DNA of 64,000 nucleotides from Phycisphaerae bacterium. GTDB taxonomy: Bacteria; Planctomycetota; Phycisphaerae; Sedimentisphaerales; Anaerobacaceae. The translations under genes and the position numbers were made by a program. The notes below the pieces were generated by a model, which saw only the letters and a list, made by a program, of their open reading frames with translations, ran no database searches and was not told where the DNA came from. Of this stretch, positions 8,921 to 19,335 are shown in pieces. Positions within the stretch are counted from its first letter, which is position 1. Each line of letters begins with the position of its first letter. The stretch is taken from assembly GCA_012744475.1 (NCBI GenBank), contig JAAYBV010000063.1, positions 1-64,000 of the forward strand. The letters are read 5' to 3'.

Positions 8921-9775
8921 ATGAACAGCCGCATCACGATTTTGGATCTGTTGCAGGCCAAGCGGGATGGCCGTGCCATCGCCGTCGTGAGCTGTTACGA
9001 CTACACCACCGCGCGTCAGGTGGGCCAGGCGGGCGTTGACATGATCATTGTCGGTGACTCCGCAGCGCAGCTCATGTTCGGATTCGATTCCACGCTGCCG
9101 GCCACGATGGACATCATGGTCGCGCTGACCGCCGCTGTTCGTCGTGGCGCCCCCGACGTCTATCTCGTCGCCGACATGCCTTTCCTGTCTTACCAGATCA
9201 GTGCGGGCGAGGCGATTCGCAATGCCGGCCGGTTCCTGGTGGAATCCGGAGCGCAGATGGTGAAGATCGAGGCCGCCGGCGCTCATCTCGACACGATTCG
9301 AGCCGTCAGTGATTCGGGAATCGCCGTGATGGCCCACATCGGCATACGGCCGCAGAGGATCAGCACCGTCGGTCGGTTCCGCGCCGAGGCAACGACGGCA
9401 GAGATCGCGATGCAGTTGATTGACCTGGCTCGTCAGATGGTCAACGCCGGTGCCGCTGCGCTGCTTATCGAGGGGGCCGCAGCGGAAGTTTCCCAGATTA
9501 TCACAGAGCGGAGCGAGATTCCGGTAATCAGTTGTGGTTCCGGTCCTGCTTGCGACGGGCAGGTTCTCGTCGCTCCGGACATCCTGGGGCTGACCGACGG
9601 GAGACTGCCGAAGTTCTCCAAGACATACGCAGAGCTGGGACCGCGATCGATCGAGGCATTCCGCGCGTATGCCGAGGAGGTGAAGGCCCGGCGATTCCCC
9701 GACGACGAGCACAGCTACCACATGAAACCGGGGGAGTTGCAGCGACTGACGGACTTGCTGGGCCGCACGCACTGA
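8921..9775 (+). CDS. panB: 3-methyl-2-oxobutanoate hydroxymethyltransferase
   Basis: First committed step of pantothenate/coenzyme A synthesis: adds a hydroxymethyl group from methylenetetrahydrofolate to alpha-ketoisovalerate, giving ketopantoate. The 284-residue TIM barrel shows the metal-binding Asp46 in VGDSAAQLMFGFDST, the DMPFLSYQ strand and the MAHIGIRPQ motif with VGRF. The ATG at 8921 is preferred over in-frame upstream codons because the family N-terminus begins here and a promoter lies at 8855-8883. No good Shine-Dalgarno is visible. The usual partner panC is not adjacent. Confidence 0.95.
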   Translation: MNSRITILDLLQAKRDGRAIAVVSCYDYTTARQVGQAGVDMIIVGDSAAQLMFGFDSTLPATMDIMVALTAAVRRGAPDVYLVADMPFLSYQISAGEAIRNAGRFLVESGAQMVKIEAAGAHLDTIRAVSDSGIAVMAHIGIRPQRISTVGRFRAEATTAEIAMQLIDLARQMVNAGAAALLIEGAAAEVSQIITERSEIPVISCGSGPACDGQVLVAPDILGLTDGRLPKFSKTYAELGPRSIEAFRAYAEEVKARRFPDDEHSYHMKPGELQRLTDLLGRTH

Positions 9776-9802
9776 CCGCCCGGTGCCCTGCCGGTGTAAC
9801 GC

Positions 9803-9839
9803 CGGCGGGCCCCGTCGCAACGAGGCCCGCCGAGTCAAT
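9803..9839 (+). terminator. terminator-like hairpin between convergent panB and beta-helix gene
   Basis: CGGCGGGCC (9803-9811) and GGCCCGCCG (9824-9832) form a 9-bp GC-rich stem, extended inside the loop by CGT/ACG. A moderately T-rich stretch follows on the plus strand. It may stop transcription from panB. Confidence 0.5.
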
Positions 9840-9877
9840 TCTCATCTCTTTCCGTTTGCAGTTCCGCACCGCCGGGC

Positions 9878-12800
9878 TCAATTGCCCCCAGCGACGACGC
9901 TGGCCTGCGGCGTACCGCCGTAAGCGCCCATATCGATCCGCGAATTCACCACCGAAGCGCCATTGACCGTTGTAGGTTCATCCAGGATCGAAGCGGCCGG
10001 GTCGCCCGCGTCGATGCAAGGACTGGTGTCAGCATCCAAAATCCAGACGCCGTCGGCCTCGTCCCAGCGACCGCCCTGACTGCGGAGATGGTAGTCCCCT
10101 GCCACCCATGCGGCCCCCAGCCACTGCCCGGGGGCAGCGAAGAGCGGGTCGGCGTCAATGTTGCCCTCCCCGGACCAGCCTCCCGCGACATCACTGTATG
10201 TCACGGCGGCACGGTTGTCGTTGATCTGGACGCCGGCGCCGTCTCTGTCGTTGAAATAGATGATCGAACTCGCCACAGAGGCGCCGGAAGTATCCAGCCC
10301 CGTACCCGCGTTCTCCACCACGGTGCAATTGGTCAGGAGCGGTCTTCCACCCAGCATGCCCGCACCGCGATTTCCCGCGACAATGCAGTTGACGAACCTT
10401 GGAATGCTGTGGCGAACCGTGCGCGAGCCGGTGGGAATCGACATCTCTACGCCGGCGCCGGAATTGGCCACAATGCGCGACTGGACAACGTCGGGCCGGC
10501 CCTGGTTGACGACGAACATGCCGTTGCGATTGCCTTTGATGGTGCACCGTTTAATGGTCGGTCCGGAGGCCGATACGAGGATTCCCGCGTTTCCTCCCCG
10601 GATGGTCATGCCGTCGAGGATGCTGTCACTCTGCTCTTCGGAGTCAAACGTCACGATGTTGGCCGATCCCTCAAGGACCGTCGCGGCCACGACCGCCGGA
10701 TCGTCCGGGGCCTCCGACCGCACCGTCAACGCTCTGCCGAGGAAATGGATCGATTCTCGATAGACGCCCTCGGGCAGCACGATCTCGTCGCCGGCGCCGC
10801 CGGAGGCGATTGCGTGCTGGACGTAATCGTAGCGTTGGCCCGTGGTGGCGTTCTGAACCGTCCCGTCAAAGATGGCGTAGCCGAATGCCAGTCTCAGACC
10901 CTGGACCGGCCCGTAGGAGCTCAGCCACACCAGCGAGGTACCCTCCAGGACAGGCGACAAACCGTATAGTGTGGCAGGCAGGCCCAGATTCATCACGCCG
11001 TGGTTGGCCGTGATACACGCCACCCGGATCTGGCCGCCGGACTCCTCGCCATCCAGATAGGCAACCATGCAACCGTCCACGGCCGGCTGCCGCTGTCCCT
11101 TGCGACCTTTGGCGATCTCGAACACCCTGACATGATCGGGATCAAGAATCTCGGCCCCGTAGATATCACCCTGGTCGTTGCGTTCATCGGTCCAGACAAC
11201 ATATCGCCCCGAGACCGCCGGGTCGCGCTGGCGAGCCGGGTCGTTACAGACGGTGAATACCTCGATGTTGTTCAGGTCCGCGATGTTGGCGGCGTAGATG
11301 TCGCCGTTACCTTCCCAGACCACGAGATCGCCGGAAATGTCAACCACGTCGTCATAGTCGTTGGCCGGGCTCTGATACGGGAACGGGTCTCTGCGGCCCA
11401 CATTCGTGGCGACCGTGAAGTAGACGGGATTCTCCGGATCGCTGATGTCGGCGCCGCAGATATCGTATGGCATGTTGGCCCATTGGCCCGCGACGTTGCG
11501 GTCAATGCCCGCGTGCTGGACCCATACGACCTTGTGGCCTGAAATAGCCGGGTGGCTGTAGGATTCATGGTCCGTGTACGGTCGCAGGGTGATGTGGTCT
11601 TCGGCAGCAAGATCGCGCAGGTAGATCCCCGTGCACATCCGCGTCAGAGACCCGCCGACGGGAGGCCCGCCCGCCCAGACGACCAGATTGCCGTCCACCT
11701 TGGGCTGTGCGCTGAACCCGCCGGCCGAGAATGTCTCGGTCAATCCCGTTGCGAAATCCGTCCAGGCGATCCGCCAGTTGGAGGTCCCCGGGTCCGCTAC
11801 GGCTACGATCCTGGTTCCGGAGACGTCGGCATAGCGAGGGGTTTGGTTGCTTATCGGTTCAATCGCCAGCGTCCGCAGATCGGTCGTCGCGCGCACCGTC
11901 ACAAGCGTCACCTGACTGGACTCGCTGTCGCCGAACCCATCGCTGACGACCAGTTCGAAGGTGTAGGTTTCACCCGGCTGGGCCTCGAAGACCGGCGTGG
12001 CGCCATCCGGACTCTGTAGCACTACACTCGGACCGGCCAACTGGGTCCAGGTGTAGCTCAAATAGTCGACCGGGTCGGGGTCGTACGAACCCGTTCCGTC
12101 CAGCGTGATCTGCCCGGGGGCCTGCCAGACACGATCCTCGCCGGCGTCGGCCACAGGCAGAACATTGGGGCCGACGTAGACCAGGACGTCGTCCGGACCA
12201 CTGGAGTACCGGCTGTCGCCCACCACCAGCCGGAAGGAGTAGTTGCCCTCGGCTGGGGCGACAAACCAGGGCATAGCCGAATCGACGCCTTCGAGGACCA
12301 CATTCGGTCCGGCGACCTGCGTCCACTGATAGCTCTGGATGTCCAACGAGTCATAGAAGAAGCTGCCGGTGCCGTCAAGCGTAACAGTTTCGTTCACGGC
12401 CAGAACGTGGACGTCCGGACCCGCCGAGGCGACCGGCTTGACGTAGCCGACGTATTCATCGGCTCCCATATCGATTCGGGCGGCGTAGATGCGTTCCTCG
12501 CCGTCCATGTCCGTCTGGCCGGCCGGAGCGATGAACTCCGGATCGCCCCCGTTGATGCAGGGCGACTCCAGGGTCAGGTGAAAGTTCTTGCTCGCCGTGG
12601 ACAGGAATTGTGGATTCTCGGAGATGTTGCCGTTGAGGCCGGTCAGGTCCCCGTCCCCGTCGTACAGCACGGAATGGGTCTGCGGGTCGATGTACCCGTA
12701 ATTGCCCGGAGAGTTGCCCCATACGTTGTTGTATGTCACAGAGGAATAGTCCAGATCACCTTCCCAGAACAGATCCCCGCCGGAGCGGGCATCGCTGATG

Positions 12801-13618
12801 ACGTTGTTGAATATCCGGAGGTGCCCGAACTCCGCTGCGGGGACGAGATAGAGGTTGCCGCCCATGCCCGTGTCCAGCCCGATGCCGAGCGTCGATCCGA
12901 AATCGCAGTCATTCCGCACGATGGTGTTGTTGTAGACCGAGCCGGCAAACACGATCAGACCACCGCCCAGATACGCGGAGTTGTCAAAGATGACGTTGTT
13001 ATGGACCGTGGGTTCTCCGAAGTAACCGATCATCCCGGCCCCGACATAGGCGCTGTTGTTTCGGATGGTGTTGTACGTGACGATAGGACTGCCCTGCCAG
13101 CAGCCGATCCCCCCTCCGAAGCACAGGTCGACCTGCATCTCGTTGTCGGCGATCCGGAACAGACCCGCGTTGCGAACAATCACATTCCTCGTGATGGTAG
13201 GTGAGCTGTTGCTACAGTAGATCCCGGCGCCCATGTAGAGCCTCTCGGTAGTGCTCCCGCCCAGTTCGGGATGGTAGGTGCCGGTGCCGCCGGTGATCGT
13301 GAAACCGGTCAGCACCGCCCGCGTGGTTTCGCCCTGGGCAAACGTAACCACCGAACCTTCGCCATCGGCGTTGAGAACCGTGTAGCCGACCACCCTGGAA
13401 TCGTCAGGGTCCGTGCTGGTCACCGTGATATCCTTGCCGCGGAAGTTGATCGTCTGAAAGTAGACCCCGGGCGCCACCAGCACGACGTCACCGTCTTCGG
13501 AGGCATCGATTCCCGCCTGAATGGTCGCGTACTGGCTGGGGACCTTGTGCGTCTCGCCGTAGCCGGTCCCCATGCACATACAGACAACAAGAGCCCCGAA
13601 TAGACCGATCCTTTTCAT
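9878..13618 (-). CDS. secreted multidomain protein: beta-helix, PKD-like, beta-propeller, beta-helix
   Basis: A 1,246-residue exported protein of unknown substrate. The start at 13618 is chosen because a GGTGAGG ribosome binding site precedes it and MKRIGLFGALVVCMCMGTGYG forms a signal peptide. The order seen is: a parallel beta-helix with pectin-lyase-like repeats (about 22-390, TITGGTG, NNTIVRN, ending DMGADEYVG); two PKD-like domains (VTLDGTGSF and ITLDGTGSYDPDP, about 395-580); a beta-propeller with repeated SGxxVVW blades (about 590-890); and a second beta-helix (about 910-1240, ending DMGAYGG). Such proteins in Planctomycetes are cell-surface or extracellular polysaccharide-related. There is no catalytic signature or sorting tail that I recognise. 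Confidence 0.85.
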   Translation of the reverse strand: MKRIGLFGALVVCMCMGTGYGETHKVPSQYATIQAGIDASEDGDVVLVAPGVYFQTINFRGKDITVTSTDPDDSRVVGYTVLNADGEGSVVTFAQGETTRAVLTGFTITGGTGTYHPELGGSTTERLYMGAGIYCSNSSPTITRNVIVRNAGLFRIADNEMQVDLCFGGGIGCWQGSPIVTYNTIRNNSAYVGAGMIGYFGEPTVHNNVIFDNSAYLGGGLIVFAGSVYNNTIVRNDCDFGSTLGIGLDTGMGGNLYLVPAAEFGHLRIFNNVISDARSGGDLFWEGDLDYSSVTYNNVWGNSPGNYGYIDPQTHSVLYDGDGDLTGLNGNISENPQFLSTASKNFHLTLESPCINGGDPEFIAPAGQTDMDGEERIYAARIDMGADEYVGYVKPVASAGPDVHVLAVNETVTLDGTGSFFYDSLDIQSYQWTQVAGPNVVLEGVDSAMPWFVAPAEGNYSFRLVVGDSRYSSGPDDVLVYVGPNVLPVADAGEDRVWQAPGQITLDGTGSYDPDPVDYLSYTWTQLAGPSVVLQSPDGATPVFEAQPGETYTFELVVSDGFGDSESSQVTLVTVRATTDLRTLAIEPISNQTPRYADVSGTRIVAVADPGTSNWRIAWTDFATGLTETFSAGGFSAQPKVDGNLVVWAGGPPVGGSLTRMCTGIYLRDLAAEDHITLRPYTDHESYSHPAISGHKVVWVQHAGIDRNVAGQWANMPYDICGADISDPENPVYFTVATNVGRRDPFPYQSPANDYDDVVDISGDLVVWEGNGDIYAANIADLNNIEVFTVCNDPARQRDPAVSGRYVVWTDERNDQGDIYGAEILDPDHVRVFEIAKGRKGQRQPAVDGCMVAYLDGEESGGQIRVACITANHGVMNLGLPATLYGLSPVLEGTSLVWLSSYGPVQGLRLAFGYAIFDGTVQNATTGQRYDYVQHAIASGGAGDEIVLPEGVYRESIHFLGRALTVRSEAPDDPAVVAATVLEGSANIVTFDSEEQSDSILDGMTIRGGNAGILVSASGPTIKRCTIKGNRNGMFVVNQGRPDVVQSRIVANSGAGVEMSIPTGSRTVRHSIPRFVNCIVAGNRGAGMLGGRPLLTNCTVVENAGTGLDTSGASVASSIIYFNDRDGAGVQINDNRAAVTYSDVAGGWSGEGNIDADPLFAAPGQWLGAAWVAGDYHLRSQGGRWDEADGVWILDADTSPCIDAGDPAASILDEPTTVNGASVVNSRIDMGAYGGTPQASVVAGGN

Positions 13619-13702
13619 GTCCTCACCTTTCTCATAGATCCGCACGCAGTGAGCCGCACCGATTGGAGATCAACCTGCCTCCGATAGTAGGCTGAACCTT
13701 TG

Positions 13703-13731
13703 TTTATACTCGAATTCGCGTGTTCTTTCAA
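13703..13731 (-). promoter_or_regulatory. predicted promoter of the beta-helix gene
   Basis: On the minus strand, TTGAAA (13731-13726), a 17-base spacer and TATAAA (13708-13703) match the sigma-70 pattern well. The start would be near 13696, leaving a leader of about 78 bases. Confidence 0.6.
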
Positions 13732-14013
13732 GCAATTCAGGTTGCACCGCTCGCCCCCCGGACAACGAATCGCGCGGCTGCCACCCTTTTATAGACGGCT
13801 TTGCCGGGCCGGCATTGCGCAGAAAGTGGCGGATTCTGTGGCCGCCGGCCTCCTCTCAACCCGGCCGGGCCAAGCGGAACCGCGAGAATCAGTCCTTCCG
13901 GTCTTGCTGGTCGCAGTCTATGTGCGGAGTGTTACCGAGTTGTTACGGAAATGCGGATTCTGCGCGATTTGTGACGGATTTCCCGCATCCCGACACCGGC
14001 CGGCTGCGGAAAG
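13732..14013. other. intergenic region, no gene seen
   Basis: Between the beta-helix promoter and the end of the uracil-DNA glycosylase gene. A plus-strand open frame covers part of it but has no ribosome binding site and low-complexity Arg/Pro-rich content, so I treat it as noncoding. Confidence 0.5.
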
Positions 14014-14775
14014 TCAACCCTTGCCTCGATCCGGAACCGGCAGACCCAATTCGACGAGGACTTTTTTCATGTCCTCCCAGACGCGCCGTCGCGTATCCGG
14101 CGTGTAGTTCCGCAGAATATAGGCGGGATGGTAGGTCGCCATGAGCCTGATAGTGGGCTGCCCCAAGCCGGGCGAATACTCCTGGAACTGGCCCCGGAGC
14201 TGACCAATGGATTTCTCGGTGCCGAGAAGGGTCCTGGCGGCATGGGCCCCGAGCGCCACGATGACTTGGGGCCTGATGACCTCGATCTGCCTCTGCAAGT
14301 ATGGCAGGCAACTGAAAACTTCGTCCTCGCGGGGGTCGCGATTGTCCGGCGGGCGACATTTGAGGATGTTGGCGATATAGACCTCTTCGCGTTTGAGGCC
14401 ACAAGCGGCGATGATCTTGTCGAGAAGCTGTCCGGCCCGGCCCACGAACGGCCGGCCTTGCGCGTCTTCATCCGCCCCCGGCGCCTCGCCGATGAACATG
14501 ATCCGCGCGTTCGGACTGCCCTCCCCTGGGACCCCGTGCGTCCGGGTAGCCCCCAAGCCGCACTTGCAGCACCGCCTGACCTCCGCGGCGATCGCTTCCA
14601 GTTCCTCGGCCGCGTTGGAACTCGGTCCCGGGATGGAGGCTTTCTCCTGTGACTCGGGGTGGAGCGGCTCGGCGGATTCTCTCGCCTTGGCGCCGCGGAT
14701 CACATACCCCGTGAAGAACCCCTCCATTTCGAGGTGCTGGCGAACCACCTTGTCCGTGTCGACTTCCTTTGACAT
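14014..14775 (-). CDS. family 4 (type A) uracil-DNA glycosylase
   Basis: Removes uracil from DNA arising by cytosine deamination or dUMP incorporation. The iron-sulfur cluster ligands of this family are all visible: Cys69 and Cys72 (CCKC), Cys140 (ILKCRPP) and Cys156, the last pair separated by 16 residues as in the family. Motif A is [20 protein letters not shown] and motif B contains [11 protein letters not shown]. The ATG at 14775 gives 253 residues; in-frame codons run upstream to 14994, across the gdhA terminator, and are unlikely to be used. The 60-residue N-terminal arm is poorly conserved. Confidence 0.92.
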   Translation of the reverse strand: MSKEVDTDKVVRQHLEMEGFFTGYVIRGAKARESAEPLHPESQEKASIPGPSSNAAEELEAIAAEVRRCCKCGLGATRTHGVPGEGSPNARIMFIGEAPGADEDAQGRPFVGRAGQLLDKIIAACGLKREEVYIANILKCRPPDNRDPREDEVFSCLPYLQRQIEVIRPQVIVALGAHAARTLLGTEKSIGQLRGQFQEYSPGLGQPTIRLMATYHPAYILRNYTPDTRRRVWEDMKKVLVELGLPVPDRGKG

Positions 14776-14852
14776 GCGCGCATTGTATTGCCGCCGCATG
14801 GCGGACGCAACGAAAAACAGCGACTGCGTCTTCGTGGCAGCGGCAGCGAAAG

Positions 14853-14883
14853 AAAAAAGGGCGCCCCTGAAAGAGGCGCCCTT
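14853..14883 (-). terminator. intrinsic terminator of gdhA
   Basis: Stem GGCGCCCTT / AAGGGCGCC (14883-14875 with 14865-14857, 9-base loop) followed on the minus strand by TTTTTT. It lies 26 bases beyond the gdhA stop. Confidence 0.9.
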
Positions 14884-14909
14884 GGGCACGTGAAGAAGCA
14901 GGCCTTGTC

Positions 14910-16382
<1,473 letters not shown>

Positions 16383-16458
16383 CAGGTCAAATGGTGATAT
16401 GTCCAATCAGGAAACCTTATACTATCCAATGGACTGCTAATAATCCATCGCGGCAGGT

Positions 16459-19041
16459 TCACTCGAAGAAGCACAGAGCCCGCTGAGAAACCACGTCCGC
16501 CAACATCCGAAGTCGGCCCTCTGCAATGTCGCACACTCGGACGACATCCGCATACCTGGCCCTTTCCGGCATCAAGTCCTCGAGGTGGTTCGGCATGTTC
16601 TCAAGCAGGGCCTCTTCGAAGGCGAAGCCCTCCTGTCGGGGGAACACGGCGACGTAGAAGATGTCCTGCTCCACCAGGTCCTGAAAGAAATGGGTCCCAA
16701 AGGACAGCTCCGGCATCAGATTGCCGCCCTCATAGGCCAGCTCGGCCAGCACGGTGATGTTGTTGATCTCCGAGAAACTGACCGGCACGCCGAGCGACGG
16801 CGTGGTCGTTCCCCAGCGACCCGGCCCCAACAGCAGAGTGGGCATCTCCAGCCGGTCGGGAATCTGGCGGTTGAGGTTCCCTATGAGGCGCGCGATGTCA
16901 TACTTTTGCGTGTTCGGCAGGGGATCGTAGCTTTCCGGCCGGACGTAGATGATTCTCCTGAGATCGACGGAGATGCTCCCCCCCATGAAGTACCCGTCGC
17001 AACGGAAAAGGACCTTGGCCGGATCAACCTCGCAAGGGATTTCCACATGCGGCTGCCGGCCTCTGGTTTCGAGCGGACGGCACTGGAGCACGTTGATCAC
17101 GGGCGTTCCCGTTTCCGTGAAATTCACCGTGAACTCGACATCCACCGGGTATTCATAGCTCCGCTCGAGAGTCTTCAGGATCGTTTGCATGTGCTGCACG
17201 AAAGGCGTCTCGGCCAGGAGCTTCTCAAAGGTCAAGAGCCAGTACCGCTGACTGCTGCCCAAGGCCCTGGCTCGCTCGGTCATCTCGTAGTCCACTGTCG
17301 CCATGAGGTCCGTCCGGATGTCGAGCCCCTCCTCGAAGACCTGACGGACGGGGACTTCGCGGAGGGCGTTCTCGTTGATGTCCAGCAGGTCCACGTGATG
17401 CTGGGAGAACCGCCGGACGTCGTCCATCCCGCGTACGGGTCTCATCAAGGGAGCGTCCAGCGCCAGAACGCGCGGATAGTCGTTCTCCACCCGGTTCACG
17501 GCGCGCGTGCCCAACCCGAGCACCAGCCGTACCATGCCCGCGTTCGGGTCAAGCTGCGGATTCCAGGCAAGCGTATTCCGGGAGACCCCGACACCGGCCA
17601 GATCGGGGAAGAAGTACGATTTCCGATACGAGCCGCTCACCCGCTGCACGAGCAGCGCCATCTGCTCATCGTGCTGGTCGAGCCCTCTCTGCAAGCGATA
17701 CGTCAACGCGTCTCTGTTCATCGTGCTCGAATAGACGCGCCGAACGAAATCCTCGAAACACGCCATCCGCTGTTCGGGATCGCCCTGATTGACACAGAAG
17801 AAACTCTCGTACTTGCCCGCGAAGGCGTTCCCGAACGCGTCTTCGAGCAGACTGCTCGAACGAATGATGATGGGGGACTGGCCGAAGTACTCGAGCATCT
17901 CCTGGAACTCATCGCGAATCTGCTCCGGGAATTTGCCTGTCAGCATCTTCTCCTTCAGCTCGGCAGCCACCTCGAAGTAGCCCTCCTTGGTCTTCTGGGC
18001 CATGCGCCGCTTCCACCAGCCGTTCTCGACGATGTAGGTGTAGAAGACGTCGGAGCCGACATAGAACGAGTCGTGTGGCTCCAGGTGTCCGCTTTGGGCA
18101 AAGCTCGGATCGTTCGCGAGGATCTTGTTGGCGAGCAACATCCCGACGGCTTTGCCGCCGATGAAGCCGGTTCCAATCATCCGGCTCTTAATCTCGAGTA
18201 GATCATCGAGCGTGAAATGCTTTTGGGCCAACGAGAGGATTCGCTCCTCGCGCCCAATCATGATCCGGCACAGGTGCTCGACGGTCTGCTCCTTGTCCAG
18301 GGCGGAAGCGGACTCGACCTCGCTCAACTCTTCGGCTCGCAGGAACAGGCGGTCCCAGTGATCGAGCTTGCGCTGCATCGATTCGCGTCCGCTTTCGGAG
18401 ATGTGCGAAATCAGCTTCGTCGCATTCACGCTGCTGGTGATAGGCAGAAAGCGATCCCCCTGCTTCAGATGCGGCAGGAACATGGTGGGTGCATAGCGGC
18501 GGAAGACTTTCAGCGGATGGACGTAGATGCTCCCCTTGAAGTTGTAGAGGTCCAGCAGCAGTTGCGTCGTCTCACGGATGCGGGCAATGGTCTTGTAGGA
18601 ATGGCTGTTGCGCAGGAGTCCGAAATAGGCGATGGTGTCCAGCTCATACAGATAGGGACAGGTGATTCCGAAGAAGTTGCCGATCATCAGGTCACTGGCC
18701 CAGGCGCTGAGCAGGTCGGAGAGACAATCGAAAACATAGTACGCCCCCCTGCCATGGTCGGAGATGATCCGATGGACCTGGGTGGAGAACGTCTCGAAGC
18801 CGGCGTACGCATTCAGCGAGTGCGTCGTGATCCCGCCGTCGGCGGACACCAGTGGCTCATGGTCGGCGAATCTCACGTAGACGATCTTGCGGCCGTCCTG
18901 TCTGGCCCGCTCGACATACGAATCGATGAAAGGCCGCAGATCAGCGATACTGTCGACCTGCCAGACAACATTGTCCCCTTCCCTCAGGTAGTCGATCACC
19001 GTATCGAGACCCGTCAAGCCGGTGCTCAATTTCGTCGCCAC
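16459..19041 (-). CDS. KaiC-like N-terminal domain fused to PEP/pyruvate-binding domain
   Basis: An 860-residue cytoplasmic protein of unknown reaction. Residues 1-250 resemble the RecA/KaiC fold (LSTGLTGLDTVIDYLREGDNVVW), but the usual glycine-rich Walker A is replaced by VDSIADLRPF, so ATP hydrolysis there is doubtful. The middle (about 300-650) is a PEP-synthase/PPDK-type nucleotide-binding domain: FIGGKAVGMLLANKI, then IIIRSSSLLEDAFGNAFAGKYESFF. The last 200 residues are unassigned. The phosphohistidine swivel domain and the PEP-binding barrel of true PEP synthases are absent. The gene is divergent from a LysR regulator. Confidence 0.75.
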   Translation of the reverse strand: MATKLSTGLTGLDTVIDYLREGDNVVWQVDSIADLRPFIDSYVERARQDGRKIVYVRFADHEPLVSADGGITTHSLNAYAGFETFSTQVHRIISDHGRGAYYVFDCLSDLLSAWASDLMIGNFFGITCPYLYELDTIAYFGLLRNSHSYKTIARIRETTQLLLDLYNFKGSIYVHPLKVFRRYAPTMFLPHLKQGDRFLPITSSVNATKLISHISESGRESMQRKLDHWDRLFLRAEELSEVESASALDKEQTVEHLCRIMIGREERILSLAQKHFTLDDLLEIKSRMIGTGFIGGKAVGMLLANKILANDPSFAQSGHLEPHDSFYVGSDVFYTYIVENGWWKRRMAQKTKEGYFEVAAELKEKMLTGKFPEQIRDEFQEMLEYFGQSPIIIRSSSLLEDAFGNAFAGKYESFFCVNQGDPEQRMACFEDFVRRVYSSTMNRDALTYRLQRGLDQHDEQMALLVQRVSGSYRKSYFFPDLAGVGVSRNTLAWNPQLDPNAGMVRLVLGLGTRAVNRVENDYPRVLALDAPLMRPVRGMDDVRRFSQHHVDLLDINENALREVPVRQVFEEGLDIRTDLMATVDYEMTERARALGSSQRYWLLTFEKLLAETPFVQHMQTILKTLERSYEYPVDVEFTVNFTETGTPVINVLQCRPLETRGRQPHVEIPCEVDPAKVLFRCDGYFMGGSISVDLRRIIYVRPESYDPLPNTQKYDIARLIGNLNRQIPDRLEMPTLLLGPGRWGTTTPSLGVPVSFSEINNITVLAELAYEGGNLMPELSFGTHFFQDLVEQDIFYVAVFPRQEGFAFEEALLENMPNHLEDLMPERARYADVVRVCDIAEGRLRMLADVVSQRALCFFE

Positions 19042-19335
19042 GGAAAGACCTCACCTTCTTACACTCGCCGACCTCGGTGGAGGGCCCAGTCCGTCTTCAT
19101 CCCACCACGAGGGTGTGCCTCGGACCTACACCACTCTGTAGAACTCAGTAAGGGCAACAACAACAAACACTTATCCTATATTCGGGCATCTGGAAACAGC
19201 CCCATCTGATAAGCGTATCTGATATTGGTTTCAGGAGAGCTTGCCGTGTCAGCCCAAGTGCGGTATCATTGTAGCTTGTCGATCGCTGCAAAACCAATGG
19301 CGAAATCGCGATAGCAAGCATCAGGGTGACTTATA
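19042..19335. promoter_or_regulatory. divergent control region with tandem ATCTGATA repeats and a LysR promoter
   Basis: The direct repeat ATCTGATA occurs at 19204-19211 and again at 19218-19225, a 14-base period. A plus-strand promoter-like pair follows: TTGCCG (19241-19246), 17 bases, TATCAT (19264-19269), leading into the LysR gene. The repeats lie just upstream of that -35 box, where an autoregulator or the LysR protein itself could bind. I did not find a clear minus-strand promoter for the fusion gene. Confidence 0.5.

Noticed and set aside
13700-14107. 135-residue plus-strand frame between the beta-helix and UDG genes
   Set aside because: Overlaps the UDG C-terminus on the other strand, has no ribosome binding site and no similarity that I recognise.
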